Shown: positions 49,170 through 57,453 of the stretch, in pieces
How positions within the stretch are numbered: position 1 is the first letter of the stretch
Layout: each line of letters opens with the position of its first letter
Source of the DNA: CAYFQV01 sp964654185
Lineage (GTDB): Bacteria; Spirochaetota; Spirochaetia; DSM-27196; PWMO01
Direction: 5' to 3'
Length of the DNA stretch: 64,000 nucleotides
Assembly (NCBI GenBank): GCA_964654185.1
Contig: CAZZIE010000002.1
Location: 1-64,000, forward strand
Notes under the pieces: generated by a model
What the model was told of the DNA's origin: nothing
The model's database searches: none
What the model saw: the letters and a program-made list of their open reading frames with translations, nothing else
Made by a program: the position numbers and the translations under genes

Positions 49170-50138
49170 ATGACAACCGTGATCCCCATCGCCAGCGGCA
49201 AAGGCGGAGTCGGCAAAACGATCATCTCCGCAAACCTCGGGATATTGCTGGCGAAAGCCGGGAAGGCGGTGGTTCTGGTCGATCTCGATCTGGGCGCCTC
49301 CAATCTTCACACCTGTCTCGGCGTCAAGAACACAAACCTCGGGATCGGCAATTACGTGTACAAGCAGGCGGAGAGCCTCGAGTCCCTTCTCGTGCCGACC
49401 GATTTCGGCAGACTCTATCTGATTCCCGGGGACTCGTTGCTGCCCGGAACGGCAAACCTCCCCTTCTTTCGGAAGCGGCGAATCGTGAAGGAGCTCTCGG
49501 AGCTCGTGGCGGACTTCGTGATTCTCGACCTGGGTGCCGGCTCCAACTACAACACCGTCGATTTCTTCCTGACCTCGCTGACGGGCATTGTCGTGGTGAC
49601 GCCGGAGACGACATCCATCCTGAACGCGTACTCCTTCATCAAGACCGCCCTCTTCCGGATGCTCCATCGGAGCTTCCCCGCGAAGAGCGACGAGCGCAAG
49701 CTCATTCAGGAGTTCAGCGCCGGCCGGCTGGAGGGAGACGACACGAGCATCGGAAATCTGGTGGAACGCCTCGGTACCATCTCCCGGGGCTCCGGCGCAC
49801 ACGCCCGGGAGAAGCTGGACAGCTTCATGCCCCGGGTGATCGTCAACATGGGTAGACAACAACACGACCTGGAGCTCGGCGCCCGGCTCCGACGGGTGGT
49901 CCGGCGCAACCTCGGTACCGACATCGAGTACATTGGATTCGTGGCACACGATGACAACGTCGGCCTCTCAGTCGCGCGGCGCCACCCCTACGCCGACATG
50001 GCCCCGGAATCTCCCTTCGCACGCACCCTCGGCGGTACCGCAAAGCGGCTGATCAACACCCCGGTGCCGCAAACCCCGCAACTCTTTGAGGACGATGAGG
50101 ACCTCGCCGAGATAGCCGAGGAAATGGTGACGAAGTAG
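49170..50138 (+). CDS. MinD/ParA-family ATPase, FlhG-like
   Basis: 322 residues. Deviant Walker A ASGKGGVGKT (8-17), VLVDLDLGASNLH and FVILDLGAG identify the MinD/FlhG branch. The C-terminus ends in acidic residues rather than an obvious amphipathic membrane helix. FlhG sets flagellar number and place; MinD places the septum. The window has flagellar genes nearby but no flhF or minC next to it, so the choice is open. It ends 13 nt from the convergent tsaD. Confidence 0.75.
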   Translation: MTTVIPIASGKGGVGKTIISANLGILLAKAGKAVVLVDLDLGASNLHTCLGVKNTNLGIGNYVYKQAESLESLLVPTDFGRLYLIPGDSLLPGTANLPFFRKRRIVKELSELVADFVILDLGAGSNYNTVDFFLTSLTGIVVVTPETTSILNAYSFIKTALFRMLHRSFPAKSDERKLIQEFSAGRLEGDDTSIGNLVERLGTISRGSGAHAREKLDSFMPRVIVNMGRQQHDLELGARLRRVVRRNLGTDIEYIGFVAHDDNVGLSVARRHPYADMAPESPFARTLGGTAKRLINTPVPQTPQLFEDDEDLAEIAEEMVTK

Positions 50139-50151
50139 GGAGAGTCGGCGC

Positions 50152-51173
50152 TTAGGGATACGGCCGCCGGAACCCGCTGACCCTGGGGAGCACATCGAGA
50201 TTCAGCTCGGCCGCTCCCTCGGTGCGGAGCACATGGTAGCCGAGCCCCGCGACCATTGCGGCGTTGTCCGTGCAGAGCTCCCGCGACGGAATGGACACCT
50301 CCAGCTCTTCATGGTCGGCCAGGGCGTCCCGAAGGTAGGTATTTGCCGCAACCCCGCCGCCGACGGCGACGCGGCGAATCCCCGTGTCCCGCGAGGCCAG
50401 GACCAGGCGATCCACGATCATGTCGATAGCCGCCCGCTCGAAGCTCGCGGCAAGATTCTCAGGGGTCTTCTCGTAGTCGCGGTTCCAGAACTGGTCGAGC
50501 TGGTTGACGACCGCGGTCTTGAGGCCGGAGTAGGAGACGTCGTATCGGTGGTCGCNNNNNNNNNNTTGTGAAGACGCGCCGCGGGAAAGCGAAACGCCCG
50601 AGGATCTCCCTTCCGGGCAAGTCGGTCAATGGTCACGCCCCCGGGATAGCCGAGGCCGTGGAACTTCGCCACCTTGTCGAAGGCCTCTCCGCAGGCGTCG
50701 TCGATCGTGGTGCCCAGGATCTCCGCCTCCAGAGGACTGCGAACCACTGCAATGAGGGTGTGGCCGCCGGAGACGACGAGGCCGAGGTAGGGGTATGCTA
50801 CCGGCTCCTCGAGCTGCACCGCATGGAGATGGGAGAGGATGTGATCCACCCCGGCGAAGGGGACGTCAAGGGACATGCTCAGCCCCTTGGCGAAGCTGAG
50901 ACCCACGACCAGTGAGCCGGCAAGACCAGGCCGGTTGGTGACCGCGACAGCATCGACCTGTGAAGAGGAGATACCTGCCTCCGCAAGACTCTCCCGGTAG
51001 ACCGGCAGCACCAGCTCGACGTGCATGCGCGATGCGAGCTCCGGCACCACACCGTCGAAGGGTGCGTGGGCGTTTACCTGAGATGCTACGGTGTTGGAGA
51101 GAATCTCGGAGCCGTCACGAACGACGGCTACGGCGCACTCGTCGCAGGAGCTCTCAATCCCACAAATCGTCAT
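50152..51173 (-). CDS. tsaD: tRNA N6-threonylcarbamoyltransferase TsaD, broken by an assembly gap
   Basis: The N-terminal part (from ATG 51173) has GIESSCDECAVAVV, the metal-site HILSHLHAV and VSGGHT; the C-terminal part has YSGLKTAVV and AVGGGVAANTYLR. They are in different frames on either side of 10 N, so the gap length is arbitrary. It is not evidence of a pseudogene. With partners it makes t6A in tRNAs reading ANN codons. The start overlaps the upstream deacetylase gene by 20 nt. Confidence 0.93.
50556..50565. other. Assembly gap (10 N) inside tsaD
   Basis: Ten N. Codon frame before and after differ, so the real missing length is not 10. Confidence 0.99.
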
Positions 51174-52524
51174 CCTGCGGTCCAAGAACCAGATCAGAGA
51201 GATGGTGTAGGTCGAAGCCCTCATCGCGGATGAAGGGGTACATCTCCTCGAGCACCTCCGCGACCTCGGTCACCATGACGTGACCAATGAGCACGGCGTG
51301 GCCCCGCTGACGGGCAACGTCCATGCCCTGTTCGACGGCCTGTCGGATGTAGTCTCGGTTGGGCTCGTTGTCCAAAAACACATGTCGCTCCGCGAATGAT
51401 ACTGAATGCTTCTCGGCAATCGCCTTCCCGACAGTCCGCGCGGTGGTGCGGCTGTCGAGGAAGAACAGATCCTTCCCGCCAAGATAACGCAACACGGTGT
51501 CCATCGTCTTCTCATCGGCGGTGACTTTCGATCCCATGTGGTTGTTCACGCCAATGACGCCGGGAAGACTCTGCAGGTTTTCCGCCAGGCGCTTCTCGAT
51601 TTCCGTCCCATCGAAGGAGGTGAGGATGGCGCCGGCTCCGGGGTCCATCCCGTTCTCCGCCTCCATGGGCTGGTGCAGGATGATCTCGTGCCCCGCCCGG
51701 GCAATGCGCCGAGCCGCCTCCGTCGAATGGGGGCGCTGCGGGAGCACGGCATAGGTGATCGGCACGCCAAGCTCCAGGAAAGCGTCGAGTTGTTCGAGGC
51801 TGTTGCCCACATCGTCAATGACCACGTAGAGGGGGATCGGCTTGTCCGGGGGCGGTTCCTTCTCCCCTGCAAGAGGTCTGTCTCCTCTCGGGGGCTTCTC
51901 CCCATCCAGGGGCTTGTCCCCGCCCGGCTCGGCATCCTCCGCCGCTCGACCTCCCGGCAGCCCGCGCACCCCCGTGCCGCGCTGGTCACCGCCGGCGGCC
52001 ACCGTGTCGGCATCCTCCCCTTCAGGGTAGCGCTCGGAGGGCTCACGCCCCTCATCCGCCTCGGACGCCCGACGGCCGTCCCCGGCCGAGTCCTCCTGCG
52101 TTACCGCTTCCCCGGCGCCGCTGCCGGCCGCGTTCAACCCGATCAGCAGCCCGACCACCGCGCCGACGACGAAGGTAATCGATACCGCAACCGCCAGAAT
52201 GCGCAGGACCCGCCCGTCGAAGGGCAGCCACCCGCGCCCGGGCGCACCGCCGCCGGACGTGCCGCCGCGTCCCGAGTCTCCGCCCGAGCCCAATCCGCCG
52301 CCCGATCGGCTCCCGGCGCCCCTGCCCGTCGCCGCGCGCTTTCGCGCGGATGGCCCGCCGGTCGCCCGGCCGCCCTTCGCGCCGCCGCCCTTGCCCGCAC
52401 CGGACTTGCCGGCGGCGCCGGACTTACCGTCGCGCGGTTTGCCCGCACCGGACTTCCCGCCTTTACTGGAGGAACGACTGGTCCTGGAAGAGGATGTGGA
52501 GGATCGCGATCTCTTTTGCGCCAC
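51154..52524 (-). CDS. Divergent polysaccharide deacetylase (YibQ-type), membrane anchored
   Basis: 456 residues. A long basic, Ser/Gly/Lys-rich cytoplasmic N-terminus (1-105) with imperfect GKSGAG repeats, one membrane segment (about 108-130), an acidic linker with DKPLDGEKP-like repeats, and a NodB-like domain (about 230-450) with VVIDDVGNS, LHQPMEAEN and GVNNHMGS. It acts outside the inner membrane; substrate unknown. Starts after CGGAG. It follows the sigma factor gene. Confidence 0.85.
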   Translation of the reverse strand: MAQKRSRSSTSSSRTSRSSSKGGKSGAGKPRDGKSGAAGKSGAGKGGGAKGGRATGGPSARKRAATGRGAGSRSGGGLGSGGDSGRGGTSGGGAPGRGWLPFDGRVLRILAVAVSITFVVGAVVGLLIGLNAAGSGAGEAVTQEDSAGDGRRASEADEGREPSERYPEGEDADTVAAGGDQRGTGVRGLPGGRAAEDAEPGGDKPLDGEKPPRGDRPLAGEKEPPPDKPIPLYVVIDDVGNSLEQLDAFLELGVPITYAVLPQRPHSTEAARRIARAGHEIILHQPMEAENGMDPGAGAILTSFDGTEIEKRLAENLQSLPGVIGVNNHMGSKVTADEKTMDTVLRYLGGKDLFFLDSRTTARTVGKAIAEKHSVSFAERHVFLDNEPNRDYIRQAVEQGMDVARQRGHAVLIGHVMVTEVAEVLEEMYPFIRDEGFDLHHLSDLVLGPQDDDLWD

Positions 52525-52603
52525 TGGTGCTCCGTTGTATCGCGAAGCTATCGAGGGGGCCGGCGCACGTCAACCGGAGGGACGTGAGCATCGACCCAGA
52601 TTC

Positions 52604-53446
52604 TCAATCCATCACGTACTCACGAAGCACATCGGCCTCCTGGCGCAATCTCTTGAGGGCGCGGATCTCAATCTGGCGCACCGTTTCCGGCGAGATGCCC
52701 ATCTCCTCGCTGATGCTCTTCAGGGTGTGCTTCTTGCCGCCCTTGAAGGCGAAGCGATAGAGCAGGATCTGCCGCTCCCGGTCCTTGAGGCGCTCGAGAA
52801 AGCGCAGGGTCTCTTCCCGCATGGAGTCCTTCAGCAGGACCGCGTCGGGGGAGTAGGAGTAGTCCTCGAAGACGTCGTGGAAGGTGCCACTGTCCTCGTC
52901 ATTTATCTCACTGTCCAGAGATACCATGGTGTTCGCCAGGCCGCAGATCTTCTCGACCTCGCCGGCGTCCAGCCCGACTTCAGCGCCGATTTCCTTTGTC
53001 GTCGGCTCGCGCATGAGGGTCTGACTCAGCACCGTCTGGGCGCGCTGAATCTTGCGGAGGGCGTTCTCCTTGCGATGCGGAAGCCGAATGGGACGGCGCT
53101 TGTTGCTGAGGGCGCGGCTGATGGCCTGCTTGATCCACCAGGAGGCGTAGGTACTGAACCGCACGTTCTTCCGGTAGTCGTACTTGGACGCCGCGCGGAT
53201 GAGCCCCAGGTTTCCCTCCTGCACCAGATCGAGGAGCGCTACATCGGTGGTCAGGAAGCCTTTGGCAATCTTCACGACCAGGCGGAGGTTCGCCTCAATG
53301 AGGCGGCGCTTCGCCTCCTCATCGCCGCGCTGAATGCGCTTCGAGAGGTCGATTTCCTCCTCAAAGCTCAAGAGCGGGGTCTTCTTGATCTGATCGAAGT
53401 ACGCTTGAAGTGTTTCGTTGTGATACTGTCCATCATGCTTAGCCAT
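52604..53446 (-). CDS. Group 2 sigma-70 factor, RpoS-like
   Basis: 280 residues without region 1.1. Region 1.2 (LQAYFDQIKKTPLLSFEEEI), region 2 (LRLVVKIAKG, LDLVQEGNLGLIRA, FSTYASWWIKQAI), region 3 (REPTTKEIGAEVGL) and region 4 ending with a helix-turn-helix (ISEEMGISPETVRQIEIRAL) are all present. Layout matches the Borrelia RpoS more than a primary sigma, which would be about twice as long. It has a consensus sigma-54 promoter and a strong ribosome site (AGAGGAG). Probably a stress or growth-phase sigma. Confidence 0.88.
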   Translation of the reverse strand: MAKHDGQYHNETLQAYFDQIKKTPLLSFEEEIDLSKRIQRGDEEAKRRLIEANLRLVVKIAKGFLTTDVALLDLVQEGNLGLIRAASKYDYRKNVRFSTYASWWIKQAISRALSNKRRPIRLPHRKENALRKIQRAQTVLSQTLMREPTTKEIGAEVGLDAGEVEKICGLANTMVSLDSEINDEDSGTFHDVFEDYSYSPDAVLLKDSMREETLRFLERLKDRERQILLYRFAFKGGKKHTLKSISEEMGISPETVRQIEIRALKRLRQEADVLREYVMD

Positions 53447-53470
53447 ACGCCACTCCTCTGCTAATACTTA

Positions 53471-53486
53471 AGCAATCGGCGTGCCA
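53471..53486 (-). promoter_or_regulatory. Consensus sigma-54 promoter of the RpoS-like sigma factor
   Basis: The minus strand reads TGGCACGCCGATTGCT, matching TGGCACRNNNNTTGCW at every fixed position. Predicted start is near 53460, leaving a 14-nt leader that still contains AGAGGAG. Confidence 0.88.
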
Positions 53487-53556
53487 AGCGGCCGGACAGA
53501 AACCCGCGTAGCTAATTAGTTATCTTGTAACGACTTGTGAATTGGCTTCTTGAGTA

Positions 53557-53572
53557 GGGTCTGCTGCGACCC
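53557..53572. promoter_or_regulatory. Inverted repeat about 105 nt upstream of the sigma-54 start
   Basis: GGGTC-N6-GACCC. Its distance suits an enhancer site, though it could equally be a remnant terminator of flgJ. The rest of 53487-53613 is AT-rich compared with its surroundings. Confidence 0.35.
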
Positions 53573-53613
53573 GAAAACTGTATTGTTTTTTGTACAATGA
53601 CGGGTATACGCGT

Positions 53614-54030
53614 TCACAAAACGCTACGGTATTGGTCGACAATCATGTCGGCGATCCCCAGATCGCCCTGCTTTGCAATCGTTGCGGCGTACTCCTGATA
53701 GAGCATGTCCTCGAAGTACTCCTCCGCCATACCCCCATCAAAGAGCCGCGCTTCCTTATTGAGTGTATCACGCATGGACGAAAGCATCTGCTCCACGAAG
53801 AGCGCTTCGAACTGGGAAGCGACGTCCTTCAGCTCCTCCAGATTCTCACTGCCCTCCAGATTCCGGGCCAGACCTGCTGCAGAATTTGTTGACGATGCCG
53901 ACGGACCGCCTTCGCGCCCTGCCGCCCGTTGCGCCCGGGCCGCCGCATCCTCGAGCCGGGAGGCGCTCAGAGCGTCCCGCGCCTGGGTGAGGTTCAACTG
54001 GTTGAAGCTGCCGATGCTACTCAGGTCCAC
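53614..54030 (-). CDS. flgJ: FlgJ-like rod-binding protein (no hydrolase domain)
   Basis: 138 residues. Only the rod-scaffold domain of FlgJ is present (ASQFEALFVEQMLSSMRDT and IADMIVDQY); the muramidase half found in Gammaproteobacteria is missing, as in other spirochaetes. It should cap the growing rod in the periplasm. It follows flgG after 12 nt. Confidence 0.85.
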   Translation of the reverse strand: MDLSSIGSFNQLNLTQARDALSASRLEDAAARAQRAAGREGGPSASSTNSAAGLARNLEGSENLEELKDVASQFEALFVEQMLSSMRDTLNKEARLFDGGMAEEYFEDMLYQEYAATIAKQGDLGIADMIVDQYRSVL

Positions 54031-54042
54031 GACGTCTCCCTA

Positions 54043-54837
54043 CTATCGCTTCAGGTTGTTGGCAATGCCGAGCATGGTATCGCTGGTCTGGATGGCCTTG
54101 GAGCTCATCTCGTAGGCTCGCTGCGCCACGATCATGTTCACCATTTCATCCACGACCTGCACGTTCGACTCCTCGACGAACTTGTGCAGAGTCTCGCCCA
54201 TGCCGTCGAAGCCCGGGCGTCCCCCAATGGCGTCCCCGGAGGCGGCGGTAACGGTGAAGAGGTTCTCCCCGATCGCGCGGAGCCCGGCAGGGTTCACGAA
54301 GCGGTAGAGCTGAAGCTGCCCCACCTCGATGGGCTCATCCTGCTCGGGAACCCGCACCGTAATGCGGCCGTCGTTGGAGACGTTCACGCTCTCACGAATG
54401 AAGCCGTCCGGAAGGGTGACCTCCGGCAGGAGGCGGTAGCCGTTGGCGGTGACGAACTGTCCGTTGGAATCGATCTTGAAGGTTCCGTCCCGGGTGTAGG
54501 CGAGCTGCCCGTCGTAACGGAGCACCCGAAAGAAGCCCTCCCCGTTGATCGCCAGGTCGCCGACCTTGCCGGTCTCCCGAACCGATCCCTGGGTGAAGAT
54601 TTTCTGCGTCGCCGCGACCCGGGTGCCATGACCGACCTGCTCGCCCACGGGGACGAGGGTCTCCTCCGTCGCGGGGGTGCCGGCGGTACGCTGGGTCTGG
54701 TAGAGGAGATCCTCGAAATCCGGGCGGTTCTTCTTGAAGCCGACGGTGTTCACGTTGGACAGGTTGTTGGATATCGTATCGATGCTGAACTGCTGCCCGT
54801 TCATGCCGGAGGCAGCGCTGTACAAGGACCTGATCAT
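54043..54837 (-). CDS. flgG: Flagellar distal rod protein FlgG
   Basis: 264 residues. N-terminal MIRSLYSAASGMNGQQ and ISNNLSNVNTVGFK; C-terminal VQVVDEMVNMIVAQRAYEMSS typical of rod and hook proteins. Forms the distal rod of the periplasmic flagellum. Length is normal. It lies 80 nt after flgF. Confidence 0.94.
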   Translation of the reverse strand: MIRSLYSAASGMNGQQFSIDTISNNLSNVNTVGFKKNRPDFEDLLYQTQRTAGTPATEETLVPVGEQVGHGTRVAATQKIFTQGSVRETGKVGDLAINGEGFFRVLRYDGQLAYTRDGTFKIDSNGQFVTANGYRLLPEVTLPDGFIRESVNVSNDGRITVRVPEQDEPIEVGQLQLYRFVNPAGLRAIGENLFTVTAASGDAIGGRPGFDGMGETLHKFVEESNVQVVDEMVNMIVAQRAYEMSSKAIQTSDTMLGIANNLKR

Positions 54838-54917
54838 GCTGGTCTAACTCCTCTTCCAATCATCGGCCTGTCGGCATCCCACGCTTAGCCGGCGGCGGCC
54901 GGCGCCCTGGGCCGCCG

Positions 54918-55781
54918 CTAGAGCCGAAGCGCCCGATTCAGCAGCAGGCCGGTGCTCTCGTCCTCGGCGCGAATGACCCGCTGGTTCGCCTCGTAGGCGC
55001 GGTTGACCTGGATCATCTCGACCATTTCGGACACCGGGTTCACGTTGGAGACCTCCAGGAAGCCCTGCTCCACCTGCGGTCGGTTCAGACCGTTGAGCGC
55101 CTGTGCCTCCCCGGATTCCCAGGTGCTTCGCCAGAAGCTGGAGCCCTGCTTCTCCAGATAGCGAGGATTGCGGACACTCACGATCCGGAGCCGGTCGACC
55201 AGGCTGGTCTCCTCCCACTCGTTCTCGTTCTCGCCGACCAGCCGACCCGGCTGGTCCGCGTATACATCGTTCTGGAAAACATTGCCTTCCTTGTCGATGC
55301 GGAAGTTGTTCTCCTTGATCCGAATGGGCCCGTTCTCGCCGAGCACCGGAAAGCCGTCTTTCGTGACGAGCATCCCCTCCGGTCCGAGGTGAAAACTGCC
55401 GTTCCGGGTATAGCGCTCACCGTTGGGCGTCTGCACGGCAAAGAAGCCGTCGCCGCCGAGGGCCAGATCGAAGGGATTGGACGTCTCCTCCATGGAACCC
55501 TGCTCGAAGACGGTGTAGACCTCGTTCTGGGCGACGCCCGTTCCCAGGCGCCCGACCACCGGGGCCGTATCAACTGAACCGATCGCCTCACCCCGAATGG
55601 GGATCCGCATTACGCCGTCGTCGTTGAAACGGCGCAGGAGCAGCTCCGGGAAGGCCTTCTGAACGGACAGGTCCCGCTTGTACCCGTGGGTATCCACGTT
55701 GGCCAGATTGTTCGAGATTGCGTTGAGCTTGTGCTGCTGTGCGGCCATGCCGCTCGCGCCGGTATATAGCCCGCGTATCAC
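54918..55781 (-). CDS. flgF: Flagellar proximal rod protein FlgF (FlgG paralogue)
   Basis: 287 residues from a GTG with GGAGGA upstream. Same end motifs as FlgG (MIRGLYTGASGM, ISNNLANVDTHGYK, EMIQVNRAYEANQRVI) but longer in the middle. In spirochaetes this upstream copy is called FlgF. First gene of flgF-flgG-flgJ, under a sigma-28 promoter. Confidence 0.9.
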   Translation of the reverse strand: MIRGLYTGASGMAAQQHKLNAISNNLANVDTHGYKRDLSVQKAFPELLLRRFNDDGVMRIPIRGEAIGSVDTAPVVGRLGTGVAQNEVYTVFEQGSMEETSNPFDLALGGDGFFAVQTPNGERYTRNGSFHLGPEGMLVTKDGFPVLGENGPIRIKENNFRIDKEGNVFQNDVYADQPGRLVGENENEWEETSLVDRLRIVSVRNPRYLEKQGSSFWRSTWESGEAQALNGLNRPQVEQGFLEVSNVNPVSEMVEMIQVNRAYEANQRVIRAEDESTGLLLNRALRL

Positions 55782-55805
55782 GGTTCCTCCTCGTGTCTAC
55801 GTCAA

Positions 55806-55832
55806 TTATCGGTGCGGCGTTCCGGAGCTTTA
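55806..55832 (-). promoter_or_regulatory. Sigma-28 (FliA) promoter of flgF
   Basis: TAAA (55832-55829), exactly 15 nt, then ACCGATAA (55813-55806), one base off TAAA-N15-GCCGATAA. The start would be near 55799, about 18 nt before the GTG. Confidence 0.82.
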
Positions 55833-55875
55833 CGGGAGATACGCGGACGATCGGGGCTGCGCGTAGGCGCGGGGC

Positions 55876-55905
55876 TTGCCGCCGGGGGAGCACCTTCGCT
55901 ATACT
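55876..55905 (+). promoter_or_regulatory. Candidate promoter of tRNA-Thr
   Basis: TTGCCG at 55876-55881, 18-nt spacer, TATACT at 55900-55905, about 80 nt before the tRNA. Confidence 0.5.
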
Positions 55906-55985
55906 CTGCGGCACAACAGGGTCCGCAGGGTCGACGGCGCAGACGCGCCGACACCGCGTACCCGCGTGTACCCGACTGTAACCGT

Positions 55986-56057
55986 GCCAGGATAGCTCAG
56001 TGGTAGAGCAGCTCACTCGTAATGAGCAGGTCGTCGGTTCGAATCCGACTTCTGGCT
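55986..56057 (+). tRNA. tRNA-Thr (CGT)
   Basis: Plus-strand cloverleaf: acceptor GCCAGGA/TTCTGGC, anticodon stem GCTCA/TGAGC with loop CTCGTAA (anticodon CGT), T-arm GTCGG-TTCGAAT-CCGAC. CCA is not encoded. The 150 nt after it show no other gene. Confidence 0.94.
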
Positions 56058-56206
56058 TTTCCACACCATTCTCAACACCACATCCGGCTGAGCGCAACCG
56101 CCGGGACGGCCCTTAAACATGGGTCCGAGCCCCGTCCCCCTCGCCCGCCGCCCGGACTCCCGCGCTTGCGAACCGCGCCGCTTCTGCGCTACAAAGTTCT
56201 CGCACC

Positions 56207-57453
56207 ATGAAGAAACTCTTCTTTCGTGCGCTTGCAGTGTACCGGCGAGTTTCCCTGTTGCTCATTCGCGCCTCCGGGCGCACGCCCGGGGAACATCATG
56301 CAGCGCGGGTGGTCTCCGGACGCACCTGGGACGACTTCTGTGACGAGCTGAAGGCGGCCGGCGCCGCCATTGGCATGAGCGGGACGGCGAAGGACCCGCG
56401 CTCCCAGGCGGAGGGCTACCGCTATCTGTCCCGGCTCCTCCGGGGCGGGCTGGAGGCCTTCCTCGAGTTCGGCGATCCCGCGCATCCGGAGCTTCGCCGC
56501 ACCGTCCACGAGACGGTGAAGATCGGTGCCGACAATCCCGACAACGCCTACTACAACGCCGCGATCTCCGGCGATCACTCCTACCGTATCCGGGGCACCC
56601 GCGGCACCGTGCGGCGGCTGAGCTTCCACACGCAGCGCGGCAGCTACGGCACCACCGGTGGGCTCCAGCCCGCCGGCAAGATCTCCGCCGACGAGCTCAC
56701 CCTGGACGAGGAAGGCCGNNNNNNNNNNNNNNNNNNNNNNNNNNNNNNNNNNNNNNNNNNNNNNNNNNNNNNNNNNNNNNNNNNNNNNNNNNNNNNNNNN
56801 NNNNNNNNNNNNNNNNNNCGGACACGACCCTCTTCATGGTGCGGCAGACCTTCGGAGACCGGGACACCGAAACGCCGGCGGAGGTGCACATTGAGCGCCT
56901 CGGAGAGGCGCCGCCTCCGCAACCGCTGACGCCGGAGCGCCTGGACAGTGCTCTGACCCAGGTGGCAGCCTTCGTCGCGGGCACATCGACGGTCTTCACC
57001 CGGTGGGCCCTGGGCTTCAAGAAGCACGCGAACGAGCTGCCGGAGTTCGACGAGAGGACCTCCACCAACGCCGGCGGCGATCCCACCATCACCTACTACC
57101 ACAGCTACTGGCGCCTGAAACCCGGCGAGGCTCTCGTCATCGACACGCCGATCCCCGCCTGCGATATGTGGAACTTCCAGCTCAACAACTTCTGGATGGA
57201 GTCCCTGGACTACCGATATCACCGCATCCACACAAATCAGGACACGGCCACCCTGAACGACGACGGCACCGTGACGATCGTGGTAGCCGCCGAGGATCCC
57301 GATCACCCGAACTGGCTCACCACCACGGGCCTTCGCGCCGGAACCATGTGCTTCCGCTGGATCAGGGCGCAGGAAGAGCCGCCGCCGCCGCGGACACGGG
57401 TCGCTACAATTGCCGGGTTGCGCAGCGGCGCGGAAAACGGGCGGCCCCGATGA
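56207..57453 (+). CDS. DUF1214-domain protein, interrupted by an assembly gap
   Basis: The N-terminal part (to 56718) and C-terminal part (from about 56819) are in different frames across 100 N, so the gap length is nominal. The C-terminal region has the DUF1214 pattern: YWRLKPGEALVIDT, DMWNFQLNNFWMESLDY and DPDHPNWLTTTGLRAGTM. These proteins are common in Actinobacteria and marine Proteobacteria, often near lipid or steroid genes, and are rare in spirochaetes as far as I know. Function unknown. The stop overlaps the next start (ATGA). No export signal is clear; residues 5-22 are mildly hydrophobic. Confidence 0.8.
56719..56818. other. Assembly gap (100 N) inside the DUF1214 gene
   Basis: One hundred N, the customary placeholder for an unknown gap. 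Codon frame changes across it. Confidence 0.99.

Noticed and set aside
50152..51173. tsaD as a frameshifted pseudogene
   Set aside because: The frame change coincides with a run of N, so it reflects an arbitrary gap length; both halves keep all motifs.
56207..57453. DUF1214 gene as two separate genes
   Set aside because: The 100-N gap explains the break; the second half has no start of its own and the parts match one family.
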